Shown piece after piece: positions 12,082 to 21,093 of a stretch of DNA of 64,000 nucleotides. The notes beneath the pieces were generated by a model. It saw nothing but the letters and a program-made list of their open reading frames with translations, was not told where the DNA came from and ran no database searches. A program made the position numbers and the translations under genes. This stretch comes from Ciona intestinalis (Eukaryota; Chordata; Ascidiacea; Phlebobranchia; Cionidae): assembly GCF_000224145.3 (NCBI RefSeq), contig NC_020168.2, positions 892,484 through 956,483 on the forward strand. Reading direction: 5' to 3'. Positions within the stretch are counted from its first letter, which is position 1. Each line of letters begins with the position of its first letter.

Positions 12082-13767
12082 ATGGGTTGGTTTATCCAAA
12101 CTATATTTTTACTGCATTTAATAAAAGAGTTTGCCGCTCAAAGTTCTTCGTTGTGTGATCTCGAAACCCTGACGAGGTCCCGCTTCAGAAAAACACTAAC
12201 GCCGGACAACGTTATCTGCATTATCTCTAACAGCCTAATGGAAACCGATTATGAAGCGACAAGGGAATCCATACCTATAAATTTAACCTCGACCTGGAAT
12301 GATATTTCGCCGCAAGAGAGCTGTAAGGATTATGCGAAGATTTATCGAAACCAGGAAGCGAGCTGTCGTAATGCACTATACGTCGTTGTAAAAGCTTCTC
12401 GAGTTGAAAATAGAGCGAATGTTTCCTTTTACGATCACGGTAAATGTGAATCTACTTGTTACCTGGAAGGGGGAACTGTATCTTCTGAGAATTTAGGAGC
12501 CGCCATCTTGGATCACACGGATGAACACTTTCTTAAGATTTTAACCTGGACGTTTACTATCATAGGAGCGTTCGGTAACCTGGCTGTAATGCTTCACTGT
12601 GGACCGCAACTGGTCACCAGATTTCGTAAGTTGACTCAAACCGAAAAAGTTCACCATTGGTTGGTTTTAAACCTCGCAGTTTCCGACTTTTTAATGTCAG
12701 TTTATCTATTTCTGCATTCGGTCAAGCACATTCATTCCGACAGCGAAGACAGCGAAACATTCGATGAAGAACATCATGCGTGGTTACAAGATCCGACCTG
12801 TCGCATTTTAGGATTCATCTCCTTTCTATCATGTCAGGTTTCACTTACTATGTTGGTAGTAATAACCACATTTCGTTTGTATTGTGTCGTGAGACCATAT
12901 CAAGCTCGTACCGGCCAGTTTAAACCTGCAGTTATCGCTGCTTTGGTGACGTGGATAACTTGGTCATTCGTAGCGATTCTACCACTTTTACCCTTTGAAC
13001 CTTTTCATTCAGTTTACCAAAGCTTTGTCCATGTATCAAAACCAAACTGGTTGAACCAAACCGATCTCCACTTTGACGATTTATTGGCGATTGTTCAAAA
13101 CGTGGAAAACTTAGTTCTTACAGCATGCGAGGACGAAGATACGTTATTGGCGTTAACCAATCCTACTTGGAAGGAATTATTGAATGCAAGTTCATCTGTT
13201 GGAATAGTTAGAGACTTGGAATGGGCAAATTATTACGGATTTTACAACGAACATGTAATGTGCATGGCGCCTTTTTTCACCGTATACACGAGTAGGTCAG
13301 TTTACTTTACGATGTGCACAGTCACATTCAACCTGGTTTCATTCGCGTGGATCGCTTTCGCCTATATCTACATTGACTACAATACGTCCAGACAAACCTG
13401 CTTCCAGTTTGCGCTTTTCCGTTGCCGGTTTGTTTATGGGGGAGCAACAAACAGAGGAGTTATCTCATCTCGCGAGGAGGAAGATCGGTCAATTCACCGG
13501 AAGATAGTTTTTGTCATCCTAGCAAATTTCGTGTGCTGGGTGCCGGTGTGTATTTTGTCTGTTTTCCACACTATATACTCCAGCACACTTGGCGGGCATG
13601 TGTCTTGCCGTTTCCACGAGTACGTTAACAAGTATCAGCCGCAGTACTCGGTGCTTGAGGTAGTGGTCGTACCCATTAACAGTATACTTAATCCTTACAT
13701 ATATTCTCTCTCATACTGGAGCGACATAAAACAAAACATACGGGGTCGGTTTCAGAGAAGACCTTAA
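12082..13767 (+). CDS. Class A GPCR with LGR-like transmembrane domain but no leucine-rich repeats
   Basis: A single 561-codon exon with no introns. A hydrophobic signal-like N-terminus (residues 1-20) is followed by a Cys-containing extracellular region of about 130 residues with NLT and NVS glycosylation sequons. TM1 with GNLAVML is at about residues 152-174, TM2 with NLAVSDFLMSVYL at about 194-216 (conserved Asp), and TM3 around 250-270. The usual E/DRY is replaced by FRL (ITTFRLYCVV). Extracellular loop 2 is unusually long (about 100 residues, ending EHVMCMAPFF). TM6 has FVCWVP and TM7 has NSILNPYIYSL at about 530-542. The NLAVSDFLM and TM3 spacing resemble the glycoprotein-hormone/relaxin receptor (LGR) branch. 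The ligand is unknown. The start codon is the first ATG in frame and gives the signal peptide. Confidence 0.88.
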   Translation: MGWFIQTIFLLHLIKEFAAQSSSLCDLETLTRSRFRKTLTPDNVICIISNSLMETDYEATRESIPINLTSTWNDISPQESCKDYAKIYRNQEASCRNALYVVVKASRVENRANVSFYDHGKCESTCYLEGGTVSSENLGAAILDHTDEHFLKILTWTFTIIGAFGNLAVMLHCGPQLVTRFRKLTQTEKVHHWLVLNLAVSDFLMSVYLFLHSVKHIHSDSEDSETFDEEHHAWLQDPTCRILGFISFLSCQVSLTMLVVITTFRLYCVVRPYQARTGQFKPAVIAALVTWITWSFVAILPLLPFEPFHSVYQSFVHVSKPNWLNQTDLHFDDLLAIVQNVENLVLTACEDEDTLLALTNPTWKELLNASSSVGIVRDLEWANYYGFYNEHVMCMAPFFTVYTSRSVYFTMCTVTFNLVSFAWIAFAYIYIDYNTSRQTCFQFALFRCRFVYGGATNRGVISSREEEDRSIHRKIVFVILANFVCWVPVCILSVFHTIYSSTLGGHVSCRFHEYVNKYQPQYSVLEVVVVPINSILNPYIYSLSYWSDIKQNIRGRFQRRP

Positions 13768-13803
13768 ATATTATAGTCCATGGTTTGTTCGTACTGTTGG
13801 CCA

Positions 13804-13809
13804 AATAAA
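13804..13809 (+). terminator. Polyadenylation signal of the GPCR gene
   Basis: AATAAA about 37 bases after the stop codon. Confidence 0.6.
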
Positions 13810-13892
13810 ACCTTTTCATTTTCGTAGTGTTTTCTATTTGAAATAAATAATTCTTTTTTTTCAAATTTATGAAATAATAGTATGCCATGTAT

Positions 13893-14069
13893 ATGTAGTA
13901 AGGGAAGATAGGACACCTTTTTATTCTATTTTATCGACCGTTTTGTAGTAAACAAAAAAATTATAAAACCGTATCCTCACGACTCCAATAGACCGCTATT
14001 ACTGGTTCATTAAATTTTTTAATATTATGTGCTAAAGATGTCCCATCTTACCCCATAGTATTGTACTAT
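13893..14069 (-). mobile_element. MITE, near full length
   Basis: Begins ATGTAGTAAGGGAAGATAGG and ends CCATCTTACCCCATAGTA. The interior is present in reverse orientation. Confidence 0.8.
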
Positions 14070-14407
14070 TACGGTTGCTGCATTCGATGCCAAACTAAAA
14101 TAAAATAGCAGGGTAACCATGAAATAATGTGAAAGAAATCGATCGGAATTACGCCTAGTTATTAACTAATTTTCAAAACCTAACCACGCAAACTAAAACA
14201 ACTGTTCATATATAGTACATTATTCATCCAACGCCGCGACTCTATGATTAGCACTCGAAACGTAACCAAGAACAACAGGCTCGATGCTCTTCCATTAATT
14301 TTGGGCGTGGACATCCATTTTAAATGGATGACAAATCACATAACGGCCATTGCTACAACCCAATGGTCCCTAATGTGTTGACTTATAAATTGTCAGCTAT
14401 ACTTTTC

Positions 14408-14560
14408 AACCAAAATAAACCCCCCAAAAAATTACCACAAAGTTAAATTCCTGGTAACTCTTAAACAGGCACGAGGTGTATAGAACAGAACATCCGTGTT
14501 GTTGCGACTGTCGTTGCCCCTCCATTCTAAATAGGTTACATTTACTCAATCATTTATTCA
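14408..14560 (+). repeat. SINE-like element, tail part
   Basis: Contains ATTACCACAAAGTTA, GGCACGAGGTGTATAGAACA and GCGACTGTCGTTGCC. The head is missing. It lies just beyond the 3' end of the PIPOX pseudogene. Confidence 0.65.
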
Positions 14561-14840
14561 CATCATCAGTACTAAACTACAATTTCGATTTATTAAATCG
14601 ACGAACGGAGTAATGGTGGATTGGGTAGCTAACTTTTTCCTCACACGACATTTCCGCCAATATTTTTCCAACCGCTGGAGAAGTCTTGAAAGCATGGCCT
14701 GTGTTAAAAACATTTGCTTTGCTCAATATACCAATTTAGTGGTAGTCTTATGTCACGTTACAAAATTTTGAAATAAAAAAGAATCTTCGCTTGTATTTTT
14801 TAACTGCTGATTGGTGGAAAAGTTACTGCCTAAAACAGGA

Positions 14841-15038
14841 TTGGGGGTGGGGAAGATGGGTCACCTTTTCACTCTATTTTTTTCGTCCCTTTTGGTAGTA
14901 AACAAAGGACATTCAGAAAATTATAAAATCGTATCCTCGCGACTCCTATATATACCGTTATTTAATTGTTTAAAACATCATCAGGATTTTTGGATATTAT
15001 GTGCTAAAGGTGTCCCATCTTCCCTCACCCTACTATAT
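14841..15038 (-). mobile_element. MITE in pseudogene intron 8
   Basis: GGGGGTGGGGAAGATGGGTC at one end and CCTCACCCTACTATATA at the other. It is absent from the matching intron of the intact PIPOX gene. Confidence 0.85.
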
Positions 15039-15463
15039 AGGATTTCTACTAAACAGGTTACATATACGTGCATCACCAAAAGAGGATTTAGGAAAAGACG
15101 TGGAATCGCAAGTATTTAAACTAACCCTACATTCCCGCAGCAAATATGATGTTGTTATGCATCGGATGACGATCCAGAATATAATCTTTATCTGGAGAAT
15201 TCTGTACAATGCAGCATTTGTATTAACTCAATGTAGGTTTTAAGAGTAGAATCCAAACTCACTGTTATGATGCAAGTTTCAACAAGCGAAGTTTTAGACT
15301 CGAGTAGGGGAAAGTGATTTTGAATAAACTTTGTCAATTCTTCCGTTTTCTTTCGTTGAATCTCATTTTCTTGATGAGGTTGCGGCTGGTCTCGTTCATT
15401 TGGATCAATTGGAAAGTAGTGATGATAACAAAACTGTGGTGGAATGATGTTGTAAACAAATTA

Positions 15464-15602
15464 ATGCGTGGTGGAAGAGTGGTTAGTGCGCCTACTTCCT
15501 CTAGCCCAGAGGATACGGGTTCAGGAGTAACTTCATTTGTCGGAGCGTGTGTGGTGTGGTAAGACACTAACGGCTAAGAGGATAAATATGTTACATTCAT
15601 TC
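15464..15602 (+). repeat. SINE-like element, body deleted
   Basis: A tRNA-like head (GTGGAAGAGTGGTTAGTGCG, then AGAGGATACGGGTTCAGG) is joined directly to the tail (GAGGATAAATATGTTACATT). It sits next to pseudogene exon 7. A different SINE copy lies in the corresponding intron of the intact gene. Confidence 0.7.
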
Positions 15603-16611
15603 GTGTTTTTCTCCATGTATATGTATTATATTACCTTAAAATACCCGGGGTATTCATCTGAAGGAATGCCATACATATATCCACCGTCTTCCGCATAACC
15701 AATCAAGTTAGGAAACCCAGCAATCGAAGAAAAGGCGCCAACGCTTCGTTCTTTCCAGTAAGTCACCGTTACTTTCCCGGGCTAATTCAAATCATTACTC
15801 TATGAAAAATCACATTACATCAATGTAGCATCTCACCATAATCGGCAACTGGAGACCGAGTGGTTTAAGAAGTTCATTCGCCCATGGTCCGCATGTAAGA
15901 ACCACCGATCTGCATTTGTAAACATTCTTGTTTGTTCGAACTCGCACTATATCTTGATTCACAGGTTCGATGCTCAAAACTTACTCCTGGTCGCGTACTA
16001 CACCACCGGACTTCTTTATTTCACTCTGAAGATGAAATGTTTCTTTAGTAAGCACAGTTAAAACGCTCATCATAAATAATACCTGAATCGACATAAGACA
16101 TCTGTCAGCATTAAGAACGGCCCCCGATGGTTCAATTACCGCCTGTGTTATTTCAAATATAAAATACTTCACACGTGTTCAAGTCTGTAGTTTGAGCATT
16201 ATTTCTTACGTCATACTCATCGTTAAACTTGAGTCCAAATCTTGTGTTAAGTGATTCACTGTCCAGTGTTGAATGCGGAATTTTAAGTTTCTCACACCAT
16301 CTTCTTACTTTAGCAACGTGACCATATTTTACTTTAGATATTGATAGATGACCCGTAGTTCTAAATATTATATGTGATGGAAAATAATATAAAGCAAAAT
16401 AACCTTATTATTGAGCAACTTACTTCATAAATGAAATTCCGCTAGATGTCTCCATATGCTTCCACAATTTATACGCCTCTGGCATCATAGCAGCGTAATG
16501 TTCGTCGACGTAGGATTTTCTTAATATTCTTGAATGACCGTGTGAACTACCACGGGTGTGTAGTAACGGGAACTATAAAACATAAAAAAATACTGTGATT
16601 CATGCTGGCTA

Positions 16612-16690
16612 TGGTATGAATGAATAAATGCAACTTGTTTTATCCTGGTGTGACGCGTAAACGACAACCGTTATAACACAAGTGTTTATT
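16612..16690 (-). repeat. SINE-like element, tail fragment
   Basis: GAATGAATAAATGCAACTTG, then GACAACCGTTATAACACAAG. It lies in pseudogene intron 1. Confidence 0.6.
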
Positions 16691-16707
16691 CACACATCGC
16701 ATAAACA

Positions 16708-16830
16708 ATATAGTATGCTGAGGTAAGTTGGGACATGGGGTAAGATGGGATGTATTTTTTTCGTTTGAAATTGGGGTAAGATGAGATATCTGAAGGTAAA
16801 ATTGGATGTATTTCTACTCTTTTTACGGTT
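16708..16830. mobile_element. MITE end fragments, nested or tandem
   Basis: Three successive versions of the GGGGTAAGATGGGA end motif occur within about 100 bases, without the complete interior. Confidence 0.5.
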
Positions 16831-16990
16831 ACCTATTTGGTAACGGACGAAATAAATGTTACAGTGCTGTTCGACACACACGGTTCAATAATGTTACAGT
16901 GCAGTAACCACACGTTCCAACAAAGTGCGCGACATTTTCTCGTCCCACTTGGTAGTAAACCATGGCCTACTAAAGATATATCTATATCTA

Positions 16991-17189
16991 ATATAGTAGG
17001 GTGGGGAAGATGGGACACCTTTAGTACGTAATAACCAAATATTTAGATCGTGTTTTAAACAATTAACAATGGTATATAGGAGTCGGGACGATACAGTTCT
17101 GTGATTTATTGAATTTTCTTTGTTTGCTACCAATTGTGACGAGAAAATAGAATGAAAAGGTATCCCATCTTCCCCCACCTTACTCCATA
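16991..17189 (+). mobile_element. MITE, full length
   Basis: ATATAGTAGGGTGGGGAAGA at the left and CTTCCCCCACCTTACTCCAT at the right. Confidence 0.9.
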
Positions 17190-17293
17190 TTCTAACGGCT
17201 CCCATAGAGCGTTAGTAATTGTTCAAAACACGATCAAGATATTTAGATATAATCAGCTAAAGGTGTCCCACATTCCCCCACCCTACTATATAT
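17190..17293 (-). mobile_element. MITE half copy abutting the previous one
   Basis: Only the half with TTCAAAACACGATCAAGATA and GGTGTCCCACATTCCCCCAC remains, placed end to end with the full-length copy. Confidence 0.75.
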
Positions 17294-17532
17294 TGAAATT
17301 CGATGTTTAATACAACACTTTTTCAATTGCTGAAGAATGAATAGCTGTTAATTAGCTTACTGCGGCTGCAATGGTTGCAGTGAACGTTATGTTTGTAAAT
17401 GTGCTCTATCGAATATTGTGGATATATACTTAGGGATGCTACGCGTGAATGTCGATTGCAATCTATTTATTAAAAAACATGGTGTTATACTCGTTACGAT
17501 TATACGCATACAAGGGACGATTTTAGTTTTAT

Positions 17533-17732
17533 GATATAGAAAGGTGGGGGAAGATGGGACACATTTGGCACAGATTATCTAAATATACTAATCGTGTTTT
17601 AAACAATTAATAACGGTATACGGGAGTCGTAAGGATACGGTTTTGAAATTCTTCAAATGTTTTTTGTTTACTGCCAAACGGAATGAGAAACTCGAATAAA
17701 ACGGTGTCCCATCTTACCCCCATCCTACTCTA
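17533..17732 (+). mobile_element. MITE, full length
   Basis: AGAAAGGTGGGGGAAGATGG start, CATCTTACCCCCATCCTACT end. It lies in pseudogene intron 1, close to exon 1. Confidence 0.85.
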
Positions 17733-18567
17733 TTATTTCTCATAAGAATACAAGTTAAGGCGATATTATTTAGGACCTTCACGAACCTGTTCGAGAAGCA
17801 AAGTTGATCTGCCACGCTTTGCAAGATTGTACGCAGTCCAACTACCAATGATGCCAGCCCCGACAACAATAACGTCGAATTCTTCCATCTAACTACCAGC
17901 ACAACAAACCAAAACTAACTTGATGCTCAGTCTATGCGACCTAATACTGTATAACATAGGTTATACACGCAGCAGCCAGCCTTATACTTACCTTTTCGGT
18001 ACTGTGGTTCACATTAACGCCAAGTTTAATATGTACCAATCAGAAGATTATTTTAAAAATATAAGTCTAAAAATGTCTCACACTGCTCTGTAGTACATAT
18101 GGTACAGGCGCCTGTTTTCACTTTGTCCAGCAACTCCAACAGGCGTGCTTCGATCACACATGACTTCCGGTGCTAATTTTGTGGCAGTTTTAATAAATTA
18201 AACGGAAATTAACGCCAGATACAACATGATCAATTACCTTCCTTTATCTACCGTTGTCCAAATAATTAATTTATTTCTTACAACAATAACTTAATTTCTT
18301 GGGTAACTGCATTGCGCAAATATATCTTTGCTCGCCTATTTGGGTGTATTCCATTTACTTTCTTATGTGCCATTGTCTTTGTACATTAACTTTAAAACAA
18401 AATTACCCGCTGAACGATGTTGTCTCCCAAATAGACCTCCCGGCGCGTTACCTATAAAACGCAAATCGAAACTATAAATATATAAATAGATTTATTTTGT
18501 GCTTTTGGTCACGGAAACCAGGTTCGGAAAATTAATAAAAGCGAACAGGCGAAAAGAAAACAGCGGA

Positions 18568-18710
18568 TTGTACCCGAGCAGTTCTCTCCTGTGTTGCAAC
18601 GCCTCCATCGCATTTGTATTCCCTTATCGCAAGACGCGCTGCATTCGCTCCAAGGCGACCATTGCCTCGAAGTGCTTCCGGATATCTCTTCAGTAGCTTT
18701 TACTGCAAAG
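18568..18710 (-). pseudogene. Orphan TSP1 exon fragment
   Basis: Read on the - strand this encodes EISGSTSRQWSPWSECSASC, then DKGIQMRWRRCNTGENCSGT. It is roughly nine-tenths identical at the DNA level to exon 2 of the TSP1-VioB-like gene at 33207-33398. Similarity stops abruptly after the NCSGT codons, before the last cysteines, and no neighbouring exon of that gene is found here. It is a partial duplication of one exon, probably dead. Confidence 0.8.
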
Positions 18711-18971
18711 GTCAGTTGTTCAATGAAAAGTTTTGCTTAATTTAGAAACTCTATACTTGTTTAGAGTAACGTTTGAATTTACTGTTACAGCAGCAGCAGC
18801 AGAATATATTATTATCAGATAGAATCTAGAAAGAAATTTAGAAAAGTCTGTGAATCATGTATTACCCTATTAATATATGAATGTATGTAATATTCACTTA
18901 CAGACAAGTTGGGCGAAATCTACAGGGTTATTTTACCAATGCCATAGCTATTTCGGTTTCAGCTGTATCGC

Positions 18972-19086
18972 ATATAGTATACCGTAGGCGTGGGGTAAGA
19001 TGGTATACTGTAAGTACGCAATAAATCCCATATTTCGGAAAACCTGGAAAAGGGTATGAGACTATATCTCATCTTACCCCTATATT
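18972..19086. mobile_element. Short MITE derivative
   Basis: GTAGGCGTGGGGTAAGATGG and TCTCATCTTACCCCTATA flank only about 70 bases, in which the usual interior is hard to recognise. Confidence 0.55.
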
Positions 19087-19903
19087 ATGACATCTTATTA
19101 ACACTAAAATCGCTATGTCTTTCGCTGTGCCAATGCAGAAATCACGTATTTAGAGATATAGGCACATACTAACAATAAGTACATATTGACACAATATAGT
19201 TTTACTAAGGCTTAGAATTAGTTCAATTGATTTTCTATAAGCCAACAGTTTCCTATTTTTCGGTGGGGTGATTTTGTTATCTCTGGTTGTAGTTTGTTAG
19301 TTACATTATACCCAATCACCAGCTTACTACCGTCGGCTCCCATATAGACAGTTATGCAGCATAGTTTTGTAAGTGAGAGTCCACTGTTTTCTTAGTTATA
19401 CAGTTTTTATTTACAAAGAATACCACAAAAACTATTTATTAGGTGTAAATTTTATTGAAAATCAACTTGCATGGGCGTGATTTGGACTCTTTAAAGTGTA
19501 ATAATATTAATTAGATTGCAACTGACAATTTCTTTGCTCATTATCTCACAGTAAGTAACATAGAAAGATTTACAAGTTCCAACTGTTGCTCTATCTAATC
19601 ACGTATACCAAGTGTTCAACATACGCCAGAAGTGTCAATCAAATATACGTAATATCCGCAGTCTGCAGTGCTCTAGGCAACATGGTCTCATAAAGGAAGA
19701 GATAACTCGCACTATGGTTATTTTGTTTTTCCAGTTGATTTACGAATCTTATCTTAATGGCTGATAACTGCTTACTGTGGCATATAAGAGTTTACAGATT
19801 TACGAACGTGTTATTTGACATAAAGTGTGCTCTATTTATATATACTTATAGTCGAATTAAATGTTTTCCATGTTTATTACAGTGACCGTATCGTTATATA
19901 GTA

Positions 19904-20669
19904 ATGGCTGTTATGACAGTGAAAGAAGTTTCCGCCATAACAGCATTGGTAACATTTATGTTAGTCAACCGATACCTTACGTTTGGTGCTGTTCAAATCA
20001 CTGGGTTTGCCTGCTATCTCAAACAAGGCATAAGCATGACAGTGTATTACTTTGGAAGCTGTATCGGAGGTCCAATAGTCGGTGCTTCAGGTATAGTAGT
20101 ACCTAGTAATGCGTATTGATGTGGTCGTACCGTTTGCGTATTTCGAAATACAGACTGGCACGCAGCAATCCCTTTTTAGTTCAATAAAATCGTTCTGTTT
20201 CGCTGCGGTGCGAAGTACTTGCATAAGCGCACATCTAAGAAATTCGCATTAACCCATAATTGAAGTACAACAGAGCGATCTGATTGTTTTTAAACGGGAA
20301 TGGCGGCCTATGGCATTCTGTACTCTAGTTTTGTTGCTACAATTCCATTCTCTTCGTTGTTTGAATTTTTTCGATCTTTGTTAGCTTATGTTTAAAGAGA
20401 TGAATGAAATTTACATCTGCTCTATATGTTTATGTATAGTCATACCGTTTGCATGTTAACAAGGATGATATGTTATTACAGCTACTACATTGGCGACCGT
20501 TCTGTGGAGTGCAGTCATTGGCATCAAAGTATATTGTATTGAACTTCTTTGGGGCTTCAGTTTTAACCTGATCACGGGTTACTTTTACGAACATTTAGTA
20601 AAATGGGGTTCTTCAGTTAAATCGTGTGAGGAGTTACCGCTTCCTGAAATATGTCGTGCAATATTCTAA
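19904..20669 (+). CDS. Small multi-pass membrane protein, unrecognised
   Basis: Two exons, 19904-20090 and 20482-20669, join in phase 1 (GCTTCAG/GT, TTACAG/CT) to give 124 residues. The protein has about three hydrophobic segments: ITALVTFMLVNRYLTFG; a Gly-rich one around GSCIGGPIVGASATTLATVL; and VIGIKVYCIELLWGFSFNLI. It then ends in a short tail with three cysteines and PEICRAIF. I do not recognise a family. An AG after a T-rich tract at about 19878-19880 suggests an upstream 5' UTR exon or a trans-splice site. It is convergent with the phospholipase gene. The two-exon agreement of phase and open frame is the main support. Confidence 0.6.
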
Positions 20670-21093
20670 CTAAGTGTCAGCTTTTAAAACGTCGGTACAT
20701 ATCAAGACTCGGGTCCAAGGTATTTGTATAAGACACATGAGTTTCATCGGGGCCGATTTTACCTTCTTACTCTGTTTTCTGTATTTGTTGAACTACCTGT
20801 TGTTATTTTAACTGTTGTAAATTTGTTTTTTACTTGTTTTAAATTAGTATGGAAACGAAATATACCATTAATGCCCAGTGCTATATACTGTATTGATGCA
20901 ATTTTGTAGTTTTATTATGTTCTATTCCGTGTCATTTTAACACATAGAGAAAGATACATGCATATCTTTATATATATATATATGAACACACTGTACAAGT
21001 TATGTCTGTTTATATGTATATTTACATATATTATTAAACTTTATAAGTTATTTTAAATATTGTACATAGTGTACACATTCTACCACGATACTA
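20670..21093. other. Convergent 3' spacer, very AT-rich
   Basis: Presumed 3' UTRs of the membrane protein (+) and the phospholipase (-). It contains a short (TA)n run near 20970-20983. No gene was seen. Confidence 0.4.

Larger units (their letters stand above)
14577..17888 (-). pseudogene. Peroxisomal sarcosine/pipecolate oxidase (PIPOX) pseudogene
   Basis: This is an inverted paralogue of the intact gene at 28079-31083. All nine exons are found with matching sizes and splice sites: 17888-17787, 16572-16424, 16360-16210, 16142-16083, 16025-15837, about 15780-15630, about 15468-15266, 15201-15126, 14698-14577. Two in-frame nonsense codons break it. TAA at 15983-15981 replaces the Lys codon after RDQE in exon 5. 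TAG at 15129-15127 replaces the Ser codon of the conserved MSG near the flavin site in exon 8. The FAD-binding GAGIIGS motif and the C-terminal SKL are still present, and introns close to the exons are nearly identical to the intact copy. Exon 6 is much more diverged than the others and looks more ancestral. The introns have gained several MITEs. A rare nonsense haplotype of a live gene is possible. Confidence 0.88.
17889..19903. other. Spacer between the PIPOX pseudogene and the small membrane protein gene
   Basis: About 45 bases directly upstream of the pseudogene start match the intact gene's 5' flank (TTAGTTTTGGTTTGTTGTGC). The rest holds the TSP1 fragment (18568-18710), one short MITE and AT-rich sequence in which I see nothing else. 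Confidence 0.5.
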
